Below are positions 19,656 through 28,378 of a DNA stretch of 64,000 nt, one piece after another; position 1 is the stretch's first letter; each line of letters begins with the position of its first letter. The notes under the pieces were generated by a model, which worked only from the letters and a program-made list of their open reading frames with translations, did no database searches and was not told the DNA's origin. The translations under genes were made by a program, and so were the position numbers. The DNA is taken from NCBI RefSeq assembly GCF_014107495.1, contig NZ_CP041969.1, positions 2,257,501 through 2,321,500 of the forward strand, read 5' to 3'. The stretch is from Cohnella cholangitidis (GTDB lineage Bacteria; Bacillota; Bacilli; Paenibacillales; Paenibacillaceae).

Positions 19656-21671
19656 CTAACCTCCTAAAATTTTGCGAGCCAGCTGCGTCCTATTTCTAAA
19701 GCCGTATTTGGATAGCATCGTGTTGATGTGTTTTTTGACGGAGGCTTCGCTTATATATAACGCCGAGGCGATTTCCGCGTTCGTCATTCCTTTGATCAGT
19801 TGATCGGCGACCTCCCTTTCCCTGGGAGTCAACTCCGGAAGCTTTTCTCTAGCAACAGGAGATGGCAGAAGCTCCTCATGGCCGATTGTCAGCTCGGGAA
19901 TCATATTACCTAGATAGAACATGAGCCCGTGCCTTCTCGTATCGATGACGAAAGTCGAGGCGGACTCCTCTTCGCCGTAAGCGAAATGATCGCCCCCTTC
20001 CGCTCTCTCGAACCCTAGCCCTTCGCACGCATGAAGGTAATAATCGAGCGGCGGCGGGGATTGGACGACTAAACCTCCCGTCACGATCTTCTCGAACAAG
20101 GCATGAACGATGTTAGCGCGAAGCTGCTCGTCCTCCAGATCCGCGACATCGATTCCGTATACGTACCAGCCGGCAGGGCTCGATTCCGGCACTTGAAGAG
20201 CTTGAGAACGTGCCGCATCCAAGCTTTGAAAATAGGCCCGAGACAAAGGAGCTTCCTTGAGAAAAGGCAAGGTTTTCTCGTGTATAGGCACGATGGCGAA
20301 TAACCCTACGACTTCACCGGCTCTCGATCGGAGAAGCTGCAAACCATCCTCGCCGGCCCCCATGAGTGCTTCTACTTCCATCATCTTCAATCTACGCAAG
20401 CTTTGGTCGGCTGTCATATCGAACCTGAAAATCGAATTCGATTCGGAATCCGAGCAACGAATTTTCTGCGGTTTGGCGTTGAGCAGCCTTTGCCTTATAT
20501 AGGCATCGACTTCATGCAAATTCCTTGCATCGACCGGTTCCCAATAATGGCTCGATTCCCTTGAATGGCGCAGATGCGCCCTTAATACAGGACGGGATGA
20601 GAACCTCATCAATTGCGCGAATTCCCAATCCCTTACGCGATGCTCCGACAATCCCTCTTCTATTTTACCCGCGTAATGATGGATAGCTCTACGGCAGTAA
20701 GCCGCGAACGTTTCCGGCATTCTGGTCTTAAACGATCTGCGCAAGGCTTCCCATACGATTTCGGTAAGCTGCCAGCCTCTTGCTCGCTTAACCACGAACG
20801 AGAGTCCGATCAGCTTCTCGAAAGTCGTCGCCTGCACTTCCCGTTCGGTAATTTCTCTTAACAAATCCTGATGAAACGTACGGGAGACGGAGCTGGCGTA
20901 CAGAAGTTGGCGAAGCTCCTCGTCAGGCGCTTCCGAGAGCCAGTGTTGGATTCGTTCGTCTATCGACTCTTCGCTCGTAGGCGGAGAAAGGCTCAAAGCC
21001 TCTATTGGCATCAACAAAGATAACGATAACGGATGGCCTAGAGTCTTTAACCAGATCGTATCGATCAGGATTTCATCTTGAATTCCGGAGCCCCGTAAGT
21101 ACGCATGGATTTCCTCATAGGTAAGCTCAGCCAGAGCTAATCTTACGATTAGGCTTTTCCATGCGGGGGAGTACCTCCAAGGACCTTCCAACGGAAACCT
21201 GCCGGCGATGACGACAAGTATGCCCGTATCGAGCAAAGGCAGGAAACGTTGCCTGAACCAGTGATCCAGACTCCCGATTTCCTCGTAGCCGTCTATTAGC
21301 AGCACAACGGACGATTTAGACGATGAATCGTTAATCGCGTTAACGCATGACAACAAACAATCTCCGTCACGAGTCGGCTCTTCCGCATGCTTCATGGCAG
21401 ACAAGACCAACCGACAAAAGGCATCGCTGCTCCCCAAAGCCTCGCGAACGTCTATAGCAACCGTAACAGCTCCAAAGCTGCGGCTGATTTGCCCATATCG
21501 ATCCAATAGATAGGTTTTTCCTATTCCAGCCGTTCCGTAAACATTAATGATCCGTTCGGGCCGCTCCGACGTTCGATCCATGAAACGTTCGAACAAACGA
21601 AGCTCGAATTCGCGCCCGATGAAATGATCATTCATGAGTTTAGTCATTCGATGACCGATCGTTTCGCTCAT
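19656..21671 (-). CDS. STAND-type ATPase transcription regulator with LuxR HTH (MalT-like layout)
   Basis: 671 residues. A P-loop GTAGIGKT (46-53) and Walker B VVLLIDG (about 122-128) define an AAA/STAND NTPase domain. A winged-helix-like region and a helical middle follow. Residues ~500-570 may be a ligand-binding domain. The last ~65 residues are a classical LuxR/GerE helix-turn-helix (TPREREVADQLIKGMTNAEI, then SEASVKKHINTML). The family couples ATP and inducer binding to DNA binding, as MalT does. AGGTG precedes ATG. It is divergent from ilvB and 2 bases ahead of the lipoprotein gene at 18748. The inducer and targets are unknown. Confidence 0.88.
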   Translation of the reverse strand: MSETIGHRMTKLMNDHFIGREFELRLFERFMDRTSERPERIINVYGTAGIGKTYLLDRYGQISRSFGAVTVAIDVREALGSSDAFCRLVLSAMKHAEEPTRDGDCLLSCVNAINDSSSKSSVVLLIDGYEEIGSLDHWFRQRFLPLLDTGILVVIAGRFPLEGPWRYSPAWKSLIVRLALAELTYEEIHAYLRGSGIQDEILIDTIWLKTLGHPLSLSLLMPIEALSLSPPTSEESIDERIQHWLSEAPDEELRQLLYASSVSRTFHQDLLREITEREVQATTFEKLIGLSFVVKRARGWQLTEIVWEALRRSFKTRMPETFAAYCRRAIHHYAGKIEEGLSEHRVRDWEFAQLMRFSSRPVLRAHLRHSRESSHYWEPVDARNLHEVDAYIRQRLLNAKPQKIRCSDSESNSIFRFDMTADQSLRRLKMMEVEALMGAGEDGLQLLRSRAGEVVGLFAIVPIHEKTLPFLKEAPLSRAYFQSLDAARSQALQVPESSPAGWYVYGIDVADLEDEQLRANIVHALFEKIVTGGLVVQSPPPLDYYLHACEGLGFERAEGGDHFAYGEEESASTFVIDTRRHGLMFYLGNMIPELTIGHEELLPSPVAREKLPELTPREREVADQLIKGMTNAEIASALYISEASVKKHINTMLSKYGFRNRTQLARKILGG

Positions 21672-21799
21672 GATCGCACCTGACCGTTTCCATTTTTATC
21701 AAAAAGTATACTATCAATGTATCCGAAAGGATAGCCTCAGTTCAGCGGCTCCCATGGTACCTTAACCCTATCGCGACTGAAGAAAGGGTTGAACCGAGA

Positions 21800-23539
21800 A
21801 TGAACTCGATATACAAGAACAAAACCCGCGAACAATTGAAACAAGAAGAGCGGATCAGCGGATCGGAAATTTTGCTGCGCATGCTGTTGCTGGAAGGCGT
21901 GGAATGCGTCTTCGGGTATCCGGGAGGATCGGTCCTCTATATTTACGACACCATGCACGACAATCCGGACTTCCGCCATATCCTTACCCGGCACGAGCAA
22001 GGCGCGATCCATGCCGCCGACGGGTATGCTAGATCCACCGGAAAGGTCGGAGTCGTAATCGCGACCTCCGGTCCCGGAGCCACGAACCTCGTAACGGGAA
22101 TCGCTACGGCGCATATGGACTCCGTGCCGTTGGTCGTCATTACCGGAAACGTGCCGACGGATTTGATCGGCACGGATAGTTTTCAAGAAGCGGATATCGT
22201 CGGAATCACCCAACCGATTACGAAACATAATTTCTTCGTTCGGTGCGTCGACGATCTGGCCGGTACGATTCGCGAAGCTTTCCATATTGCGCGATCCGGT
22301 CGCAAAGGCCCCGTACTGATCGATATTCCCAAAGACGTATCCGCCGCGTTTACGACCTTTAGATATCCCTTACATCTGAGCATTCGCGAGCTTGCTCCGC
22401 CCGAACATCGGGATACGGATTCCCGGATTCACGAGCTCCTTACCGCCATTCGGACTTCTAAGCAACCTTTAATCCTTGCCGGCGGCGGGATTGTGTACTC
22501 CGACGCATCGACCGAGCTGATCGATTACGTAAAACGGACGGGAATGCCGATCGTCACCACTCTTCTCGGGTTGGGCGGATATCCTAGCGATGAAACAATG
22601 TGGTTGGGAATGCCGGGTATGCACGGCACGTACGCCGCCAATCAAGCGCTTATCCAGTGCGACCTGCTCCTCTCGATCGGCGCGAGGTTCGATGACCGGG
22701 TCACGATGAAGCTTGAGCACTTCGCTCCGAATGCCCGCATTGCCCACATAGACATCGACGCAGCGGAGATCGGAAAACTCGTACCGACTTTGATCGCGAT
22801 ATGCGGAGATGCGAAACATATCCTTTCCAGAATGAACGACCTGTTGGGCGAACCTCTACCGGTCAAAAAAGAATGGGTCGAACGCTTATTGCAAATGAAA
22901 AGCGAATACCCTCTTGCTTACGAAGATTCAGACGAAGTGTTGAAGCCGCAATATGTCGTGGAGATGATTTCCCGTACGACCGAAGGCGAAGCGATCATTA
23001 CGACGGACGTCGGCCAACACCAGATGTGGGCTGCCCAGTTCTACCGTTATAAACATCCCCGATCCATCATTACTTCGGGAGGGTTAGGGACGATGGGCTT
23101 TGGTTTCCCTTCCGCCATCGGAGCCCAAATCGGCAATCCGGGTAAAATCGTCGTATCGATCAACGGCGACGGAGGCATCCAGATGTGCGCCCAAGAGCTG
23201 GCCATATGCGCCATTCATCGTATCCCCGTTAAAGTCGTTATTCTGAACAATGAAACGTTAGGCATGATTAAGCAGTGGCAAGAGCTTATCTATGATAAAC
23301 GATATAGCCATATCGACTTGTCCGGGAGCCCGGATTTCGTCAAGCTGGCCAATGCCTACGGGGTTCCGGCGGGAAGAGCCGATAACAAGGCGGACGCCGA
23401 ACGCTTATGGCAAGAAGCTTTGGCAACGCCCGGTCCGTTCTTGATCGATTTCGTCATCTCCAAGGATGAACTCGTCTTTCCGATGGTTCCGCAAGGTTCG
23501 GGTTTGCATGAAATGATTCTAGGAGGCAACTCGCGATGA
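21800..23539 (+). CDS. ilvB: Acetolactate synthase large (catalytic) subunit
   Basis: TPP-dependent condensation of pyruvate to acetolactate, the first common step of branched-chain amino-acid synthesis. The N-terminal PYR domain has the catalytic Glu in RHEQGAIHAADGYAR. The central FAD-binding domain and the TPP-binding GDGGIQM ... ILNN motif (about 453-480) are intact. Length 579 is normal. The ribosome site is weak (AAGGG 12 bases away) and lies in a possible AACCCT/AGGGTT hairpin at 21767-21794, which could limit initiation. I saw no T-box. ilvN overlaps by 4 bases. No ilvC or leu genes follow, unlike the usual Firmicute operon, so a second locus may exist. Confidence 0.96.
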   Translation: MNSIYKNKTREQLKQEERISGSEILLRMLLLEGVECVFGYPGGSVLYIYDTMHDNPDFRHILTRHEQGAIHAADGYARSTGKVGVVIATSGPGATNLVTGIATAHMDSVPLVVITGNVPTDLIGTDSFQEADIVGITQPITKHNFFVRCVDDLAGTIREAFHIARSGRKGPVLIDIPKDVSAAFTTFRYPLHLSIRELAPPEHRDTDSRIHELLTAIRTSKQPLILAGGGIVYSDASTELIDYVKRTGMPIVTTLLGLGGYPSDETMWLGMPGMHGTYAANQALIQCDLLLSIGARFDDRVTMKLEHFAPNARIAHIDIDAAEIGKLVPTLIAICGDAKHILSRMNDLLGEPLPVKKEWVERLLQMKSEYPLAYEDSDEVLKPQYVVEMISRTTEGEAIITTDVGQHQMWAAQFYRYKHPRSIITSGGLGTMGFGFPSAIGAQIGNPGKIVVSINGDGGIQMCAQELAICAIHRIPVKVVILNNETLGMIKQWQELIYDKRYSHIDLSGSPDFVKLANAYGVPAGRADNKADAERLWQEALATPGPFLIDFVISKDELVFPMVPQGSGLHEMILGGNSR

Positions 23540-24018
23540 ACGCAACCAAGCAGCGTATTTCCGTACTCGTTCGCAACGATCCAGGGGTTCTCCAGCGGGT
23601 GTCCGGTCTATTCTCCAGACGCAGTTATAACATCGACAGTATTACGGTCGGAGTATCGGAAAAGGAAAACCTGTCCCGAATGACCGTTGTGGCGACCGGA
23701 GACGACGACCGGATCCGCCAACTGTGCAATCAGCTACGCAAGCTTATCGACGTCATTCAGGTGGAGCATTTGGAAAGCAAGCCATCCGTGGCCAGAGAAC
23801 TCTTGCTGGTCAAGTTAATTTCCGATCCGGCGACCAAAATGGAAATGAACAGTCTCGTGCAAACTTTTCGATGTTCCATTATCGACGTAGGGATGCATAC
23901 GGTTATCGTTCAGGTCATCGGAGACCGGGAGAAAAACGATGCCTTCCTCCAGCTCATTCGACCATATGGCATCGTGGAAATCACAAGAACCGGCGAGACG
24001 GCGATGGCTAGAGGATGA
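23536..24018 (+). CDS. ilvN: Acetolactate synthase regulatory subunit
   Basis: 160 residues, starting with an ACT domain (RISVLVRNDPGVLQRVSGLF and RRSYNIDSITVG) that binds valine for feedback inhibition, followed by the conserved C-terminal domain beginning RELLLVKLISDP. It binds and activates the IlvB subunit. The start overlaps the ilvB stop (ATGA), with AGGAGG within the end of ilvB, which implies translational coupling and equal synthesis of the subunits. A strong bidirectional terminator follows. Confidence 0.95.
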   Translation: MNATKQRISVLVRNDPGVLQRVSGLFSRRSYNIDSITVGVSEKENLSRMTVVATGDDDRIRQLCNQLRKLIDVIQVEHLESKPSVARELLLVKLISDPATKMEMNSLVQTFRCSIIDVGMHTVIVQVIGDREKNDAFLQLIRPYGIVEITRTGETAMARG

Positions 24019-24037
24019 TCCCGCTCGCAATCAAAAA

Positions 24038-24077
24038 AAAACGGAAGACCAGATGAAGCGTTCATCGGTCTTCCGTT
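24038..24077. terminator. Bidirectional terminator between ilvN and uvrA
   Basis: AAACGGAAGACC/GGTCTTCCGTTT arms with an inner GATGAA/TTCATC stem; A- and T-tracts on both sides serve both convergent genes. Confidence 0.92.
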
Positions 24078-24081
24078 TATT

Positions 24082-26939
24082 TTATGCTTTCGATAGCGCG
24101 GCTTCCGTCCGCGCACGGTCTCTCTCCAGCACCGGTCCAAGATATTTGCCCGTATATGAGTTTTTGACTTTGGACACGTCCTCCGGCGTACCGGTGGCCA
24201 CGATCGTTCCGCCGCCGCTTCCGCCTTCAGGGCCCAAGTCGACCAAATAATCCGCTGTCTTGATCACGTCCAGGTTATGCTCGATAACAAGCACGCTTTC
24301 TCCCGAGTCCACTAGACGGTGCAACACTTGCAGCAGACGATCGATGTCGTCCACATGAAGTCCGGTCGTCGGCTCGTCGAGAATATAGAGCGTCTTGCCC
24401 GTACTGCGGCGATGGAGCTCCGCGGCAAGTTTCACCCGCTGCGCTTCCCCGCCGGAGAGCGTAGTCGCAGGCTGGCCCAGATTCATATAGCCAAGGCGAC
24501 GTCCATCAGCGTCTGCATCTTCCGGTGGATTTTCGGAATGTTGACGAAGAACTCGGTCGCATCCTCGATCGTCATCTCCAGTACTTCGGCAATGCTCTTG
24601 CCCTTGTACTTCACTTCCAGCGTCTCGCGATTATATCGTTTGCCTTTGCAAACTTCGCACGGAACGTACACGTCCGGCAAGAAGTGCATCTCGATCTTAA
24701 TGATGCCGTCTCCTTTGCAGGCCTCGCAACGGCCGCCCTTAACGTTAAAGCTGAAGCGGCCCTTCTTATACCCGCGAACTTTGGATTCGTTCGTGATCGC
24801 GTATACGTCGCGAATATCGTCGAACACTCCGGTATACGTTGCCGGATTCGAGCGCGGCGTCCGTCCGATCGGCGATTGGTCGATGTCGATGACCTTCTCC
24901 AAATGTTCGAGTCCGATAAACTCTTTGTAGACGCCCGGACGTGTTTTCGCTTTATTAAGATCCCGCGCTAGCGTCTTATATAGGATTTCGTTGACGAGAG
25001 TGGATTTACCCGAACCGGAAACGCCCGTTACCGCCGTAAAGACGCCTAGCGGGAACTTAGCGTTTAAGTTCTTCAGGTTGTTTTCCTTAGCGCCTTTGAT
25101 TTCGATCCAGTTGCCGTTCGGCTTGCGGCGCTCCTGCGGGACGGGAATAAACTTGCGTCCGCTAAGATAGGCGCCCGTCAACGAATTCGGATCCGCCATG
25201 ACTTGCTTCGGCGTTCCTTCCGAGATGACCTGTCCTCCGTGGATGCCCGCGCCCGGACCGATATCGATAATCCAATCCGCCGCCATCATCGTATCCTCGT
25301 CATGCTCGACGACGATCAGCGTGTTGCCTAGGTCGCGCATATGGCTCAACGTCTGGATCAACCGGTCGTTGTCGCGTTGGTGAAGGCCGATGCTCGGCTC
25401 ATCCAAGATATACAGAACGCCCATTAGGCTTGAGCCGATCTGCGTCGCCAGCCTGATCCGCTGAGCCTCTCCTCCGGAAAGCGTGCCTGCCGCGCGGGAT
25501 AAGGTCAAGTACTCCAATCCTACGTTGACGAGGAAGCCAAGACGATTGTTGATCTCTTTCAGAATCAGGTTGGCAATGGTTTGCTCCTTCTCGGTAAGCT
25601 CCAGCTCAGAGAAAAATCTTTGGGCTTCGCCGATCGACAGCGAGGTCACGTAGGCAATATTTTCCTTGCCGACCGTGACGGCCAACGTCTCCTTCTTCAG
25701 CCGTTGTCCTTTGCATTTGCCGCATGGCTTCGCGCCCATATAGACTTCGATGAACTCGCGAATGCCTTCCGATCCGGTTTCCCGGTAACGCCGCTCCAGG
25801 TTGTGTACGACACCTTCGAACGGCACTTGCGCGTCGCGCGTATGGCCGAACTCGTTCTCGTAACGGAAACGGATCTTCTCTCCGCCGGTGCCGTTCAATA
25901 TGACTTGCATTTGCTTATCGTTTAATTGGTCGACCGGCACGTCCGTCGGAATTCCGAAGTGGGCGCACACAGCCGCAAGAAATTGAGGATAATAATTGGA
26001 AGTGCTGCCCGCCCAAGCTTCGAACGCGCCTTCTTCAATGCTCTTGGAGCGATCGGGAATAAGCAGATCGGGATCGATGACCATCTTCACGCCGAGCCCG
26101 TCGCATTCGGGACAAGCGCCGAACGGGGAGTTAAACGAGAACATCCGCGGAGCAAGCTCATCCATAGAGAAGCCGCACTCCGGACATGCCAAGTTGGAGT
26201 TGAACATGATCTCTTCTTTGTCGATAATATCGACGAGCACTTGGCCGCCCGACAGCTTAAGCGCCGTCTCCAACGAATCGGCAAGCCTGGAAGCCACGTC
26301 ATCCTTCACGACGATGCGGTCCACGACGACTTCGATGGAGTGTTTCTTGTTCTTCTCCAGTTCGATGCTTTCGGAGAGGTCCCGGATTTCGCCGTTCACG
26401 CGAACGCGCACGAAGCCCTGCTTCTGAATATCGGCAAGCAGCTTGGCATGTTCTCCTTTGCGTCCGGTGACGACCGGCGCAAGAATTTGCAGCCGGGTAC
26501 GTTCCGGATATTCCATGATCCGGTCCACCATCTGCTCTACCGTCTGGGACGTGATCTCGATCCCATGCTCCGGACAATGAGGTTTACCTACGCGGGCAAA
26601 CATCAACCGCAAATAATCATAGATTTCCGTAACGGTTCCGACCGTAGAACGAGGATTGCGGCTCGTCGTCTTCTGGTCGATGGAAATCGCCGGCGACAGC
26701 CCTTCGATAGAATCCACGTCGGGTTTGTCCATCTGCCCGAGAAATTGACGCGCGTACGCGGACAACGATTCCACGTAACGCCGTTGTCCCTCAGCGTAAA
26801 TCGTATCGAAAGCAAGCGAAGATTTACCCGAACCGGACAGCCCCGTCAGGACGACGAACTTGTCCCGCGGGATCGTGACGTCGATATTTTTCAAATTATG
26901 GGCGCGAGCGCCCTTGATTACGATCTTCTCGTTAGCCAA
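24082..26939 (-). pseudogene. uvrA: Excinuclease ABC subunit A, split by an apparent one-base deletion
   Basis: UvrA is the damage-sensing ATPase of nucleotide excision repair. The first frame (818 residues from a TTG start at 26939) holds Walker A GLSGSGKS, the zinc module CPECGFSM, the first SGGEAQR signature, the second Walker [10 protein letters not shown] and the second zinc finger. It then ends at TGA after DVALAI. The second frame (24082-24486) continues with [17 protein letters not shown], the second Walker [12 protein letters not shown] and the end of the protein. Restoring one G in TTGG-CTATATG (near 24491) rebuilds the conserved [10 protein letters not shown], giving about 952 residues in total. 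Without it the product lacks the second ABC signature and should be inactive. Real mutation or assembly error cannot be distinguished here. Preceded by a LexA-like box. Confidence 0.85.
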
Positions 26940-26945
26940 AACGAA

Positions 26946-26976
26946 AAAGCCCCTTTCGCGACAAAGCGGGGGCCTT
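26946..26976 (-). terminator. Terminator-like hairpin just before the uvrA start
   Basis: Minus strand GCCCC ... GGGGC with inner CTTT/AAAG pairs, followed by TTTTTCGTTTT that runs into the TTG start of uvrA. It lies downstream of the uvrA promoter, so it would act as an attenuator or a structure over the ribosome site (GAAAGGGG). Confidence 0.5.
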
Positions 26977-27010
26977 TATGTTCATGCCAGCCGCAGTCGC
27001 ACACAAAATA

Positions 27011-27058
27011 AGAATGTGTGTTCCCGTTCATTATACAGAACTGCGGCTGGTCATGCAA
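27011..27058 (-). promoter_or_regulatory. uvrA promoter with LexA (SOS) box
   Basis: On the minus strand -35 TTGCAT (27058-27053), a 17-base spacer and -10 TATAAT (27035-27030). Four bases later comes GGGAACACACATTCT (27025-27011). It fits the Gram-positive LexA box GAAC-N4-GTTC with one mismatch and covers the start point. The identical 15-mer is found at uvrB. Confidence 0.8.
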
Positions 27059-27099
27059 ATGATTTGTAATTAATTGTCTGTCGGAGCTCGGAGCTTAAA

Positions 27100-28086
27100 T
27101 TACAGAAGCTCTTTGCGCAATTGCTCCGGCGATTTCGGCGACAGCAAGCCGTAAGGAACGTCGAATACGGTTTTCGCGCCCTTCTGCCCGGATTGTGCCA
27201 AACGATAAGCGGCACGGGCATAAGCGACAAGCACGCTCGCCGTGAATTCCGGATTGCTATCCAGCTTCAGGCTGAATTCGATCAGTTGAGTACTGCCGTT
27301 GTTTTGTCCGGTTTGCCCGCTGCGAATAACGTTTCCGCCGTGAGGCATCGCGGAATGTTCGGCCCGCAGAACTTCCTCGCTTACGAAATGAACGACGGTC
27401 TCGTAATCCGCGAAATAGTTAGGCATATTTTTGATTTCGTTCGCTACGGCTTCGGCGTTCGCGCCTTCTTTCAATACGACGTAGCATTCCCGAAGATGTT
27501 TCTCGCGAGTCGTCAACACCGGATTGCTTCCGCTGCGAACGCGCTCAACGGCAGCTTCGCGAGGAATGGTGTATTGAATTCCGTTGCTTACGCCTTGCAC
27601 GCGGCGAATGGCATCGGAGTGGCCTTGGCTGACGCCTTTGCCCCAGAACGTATACTCTTTGCCTTCCGGCAATACGGCTTCCGCCAGCAAACGGTTCAAG
27701 GAAAACAACCCCGGGTCCCAGCCGGTCGAAATGACGCTTACGTTCCCGTAGGTTTGCGCCGCGTCGTCGACTTTATTGAAATATTCCGGGATGAGGGCAT
27801 GAGTGTCGAAGCTGTCGACGGTGTTGAAGTGTTTCGCCAACGCCGGTCCTTGCTCCGGCAAATCCTTGGCGGAACCGCCGCACAGGATCATGACGTCGAT
27901 CTTGCCTTTGTATTGCTCGATATCCGAGATGGATACCATAGGAGTAGCTCCCGATTCTACCGCTTCCGGATTGCGGCGGGTGAAGATCGCTTCAAGCTTC
28001 ATGTCCGGGTTTTGGCGAATCGCATGCTCTACGCCCCGACCCAAATTACCGTAACCAACAATGCCTACCGAGATTGTTTTGCTCAC
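27100..28086 (-). CDS. ddh: meso-Diaminopimelate D-dehydrogenase
   Basis: NADPH-dependent, one-step conversion of tetrahydrodipicolinate to meso-DAP for lysine and peptidoglycan, bypassing the acyl route. Start set at GTG 28086, with CTAGGAGG eight bases upstream; the longer reading to 28140 has no ribosome site. The N-terminal Rossmann motif GIVGYGNLGRGVEHAI is followed by the family segments ILCGGSAKDLP, VDSFDTH, STGWDPGLFS and WGKGVSQGHSDAIRR. 328 residues, the usual Ddh length. It lies between uvrB and uvrA on the same strand but is functionally unrelated to them; in Bacillus those two are adjacent, so ddh is probably inserted. A short leader ORF precedes it. Confidence 0.93.
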   Translation of the reverse strand: MSKTISVGIVGYGNLGRGVEHAIRQNPDMKLEAIFTRRNPEAVESGATPMVSISDIEQYKGKIDVMILCGGSAKDLPEQGPALAKHFNTVDSFDTHALIPEYFNKVDDAAQTYGNVSVISTGWDPGLFSLNRLLAEAVLPEGKEYTFWGKGVSQGHSDAIRRVQGVSNGIQYTIPREAAVERVRSGSNPVLTTREKHLRECYVVLKEGANAEAVANEIKNMPNYFADYETVVHFVSEEVLRAEHSAMPHGGNVIRSGQTGQNNGSTQLIEFSLKLDSNPEFTASVLVAYARAAYRLAQSGQKGAKTVFDVPYGLLSPKSPEQLRKELL

Positions 28087-28097
28087 TTTATTTCCTC

Positions 28098-28181
28098 CTA
28101 GATAATATGCGGAATGATCGCCCTCATTAATAAGTGCCACCTATTGCCGTCAATAATCGGATAACTCGTATAATTCCCCAT
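28098..28181 (-). CDS. Possible 27-residue leader peptide of ddh
   Basis: ATG at 28181 with GGAGGTG seven bases upstream reads 27 codons to TAG at 28100-28098. That TAG is part of the CTAGGAGG ribosome site of ddh, so a ribosome finishing the leader would sit on the ddh start. The peptide (MGNYTSYPIIDGNRWHLL ...) has no Lys run and no known family. The rest of 28182-28318 has no gene and no riboswitch that I recognise. Confidence 0.4.
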   Translation of the reverse strand: MGNYTSYPIIDGNRWHLLMRAIIPHII

Positions 28182-28318
28182 GAATCGACACCTCCATTAT
28201 TTTACCTCAATCGAAGGGCACGCAACAGCTTATTTTGTGAAAAAATTACAAAACTATCGCATGTAAATTCATGCATTGCATACAAGAAAGAACTGATTCA
28301 ATCCCCATGCGTAAATTG

Positions 28319-28361
28319 CCAAAAAAAAGGAATAGGGCGGATATCCATTCCGCTCTATTCC
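28319..28361 (-). terminator. uvrB terminator
   Basis: Minus strand GGAATAGAGCGGA pairs with TCCGCCCTATTCC (one mismatch), followed by ten T. Confidence 0.9.
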
Positions 28362-28378
28362 TTTTACAAAATTGGCCA

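Noticed and set aside
21672..21799. T-box leader for ilvB (AGGGTTGAACCGAG looked T-box-like)
   Set aside because: Too short (128 bases), and the AGGGTGGNACCGCG core is not matched.
24082..24486. 134-residue ORF as a separate ABC ATPase gene
   Set aside because: It is the in-register C-terminus of UvrA; one added base rejoins it to the long frame.
25926..27011. 361-residue + strand ORF opposite uvrA
   Set aside because: Antisense shadow of a strongly conserved gene; it has no family-like motifs.
28182..28318. Lysine riboswitch before ddh
   Set aside because: None of the conserved lysine-aptamer blocks could be found.
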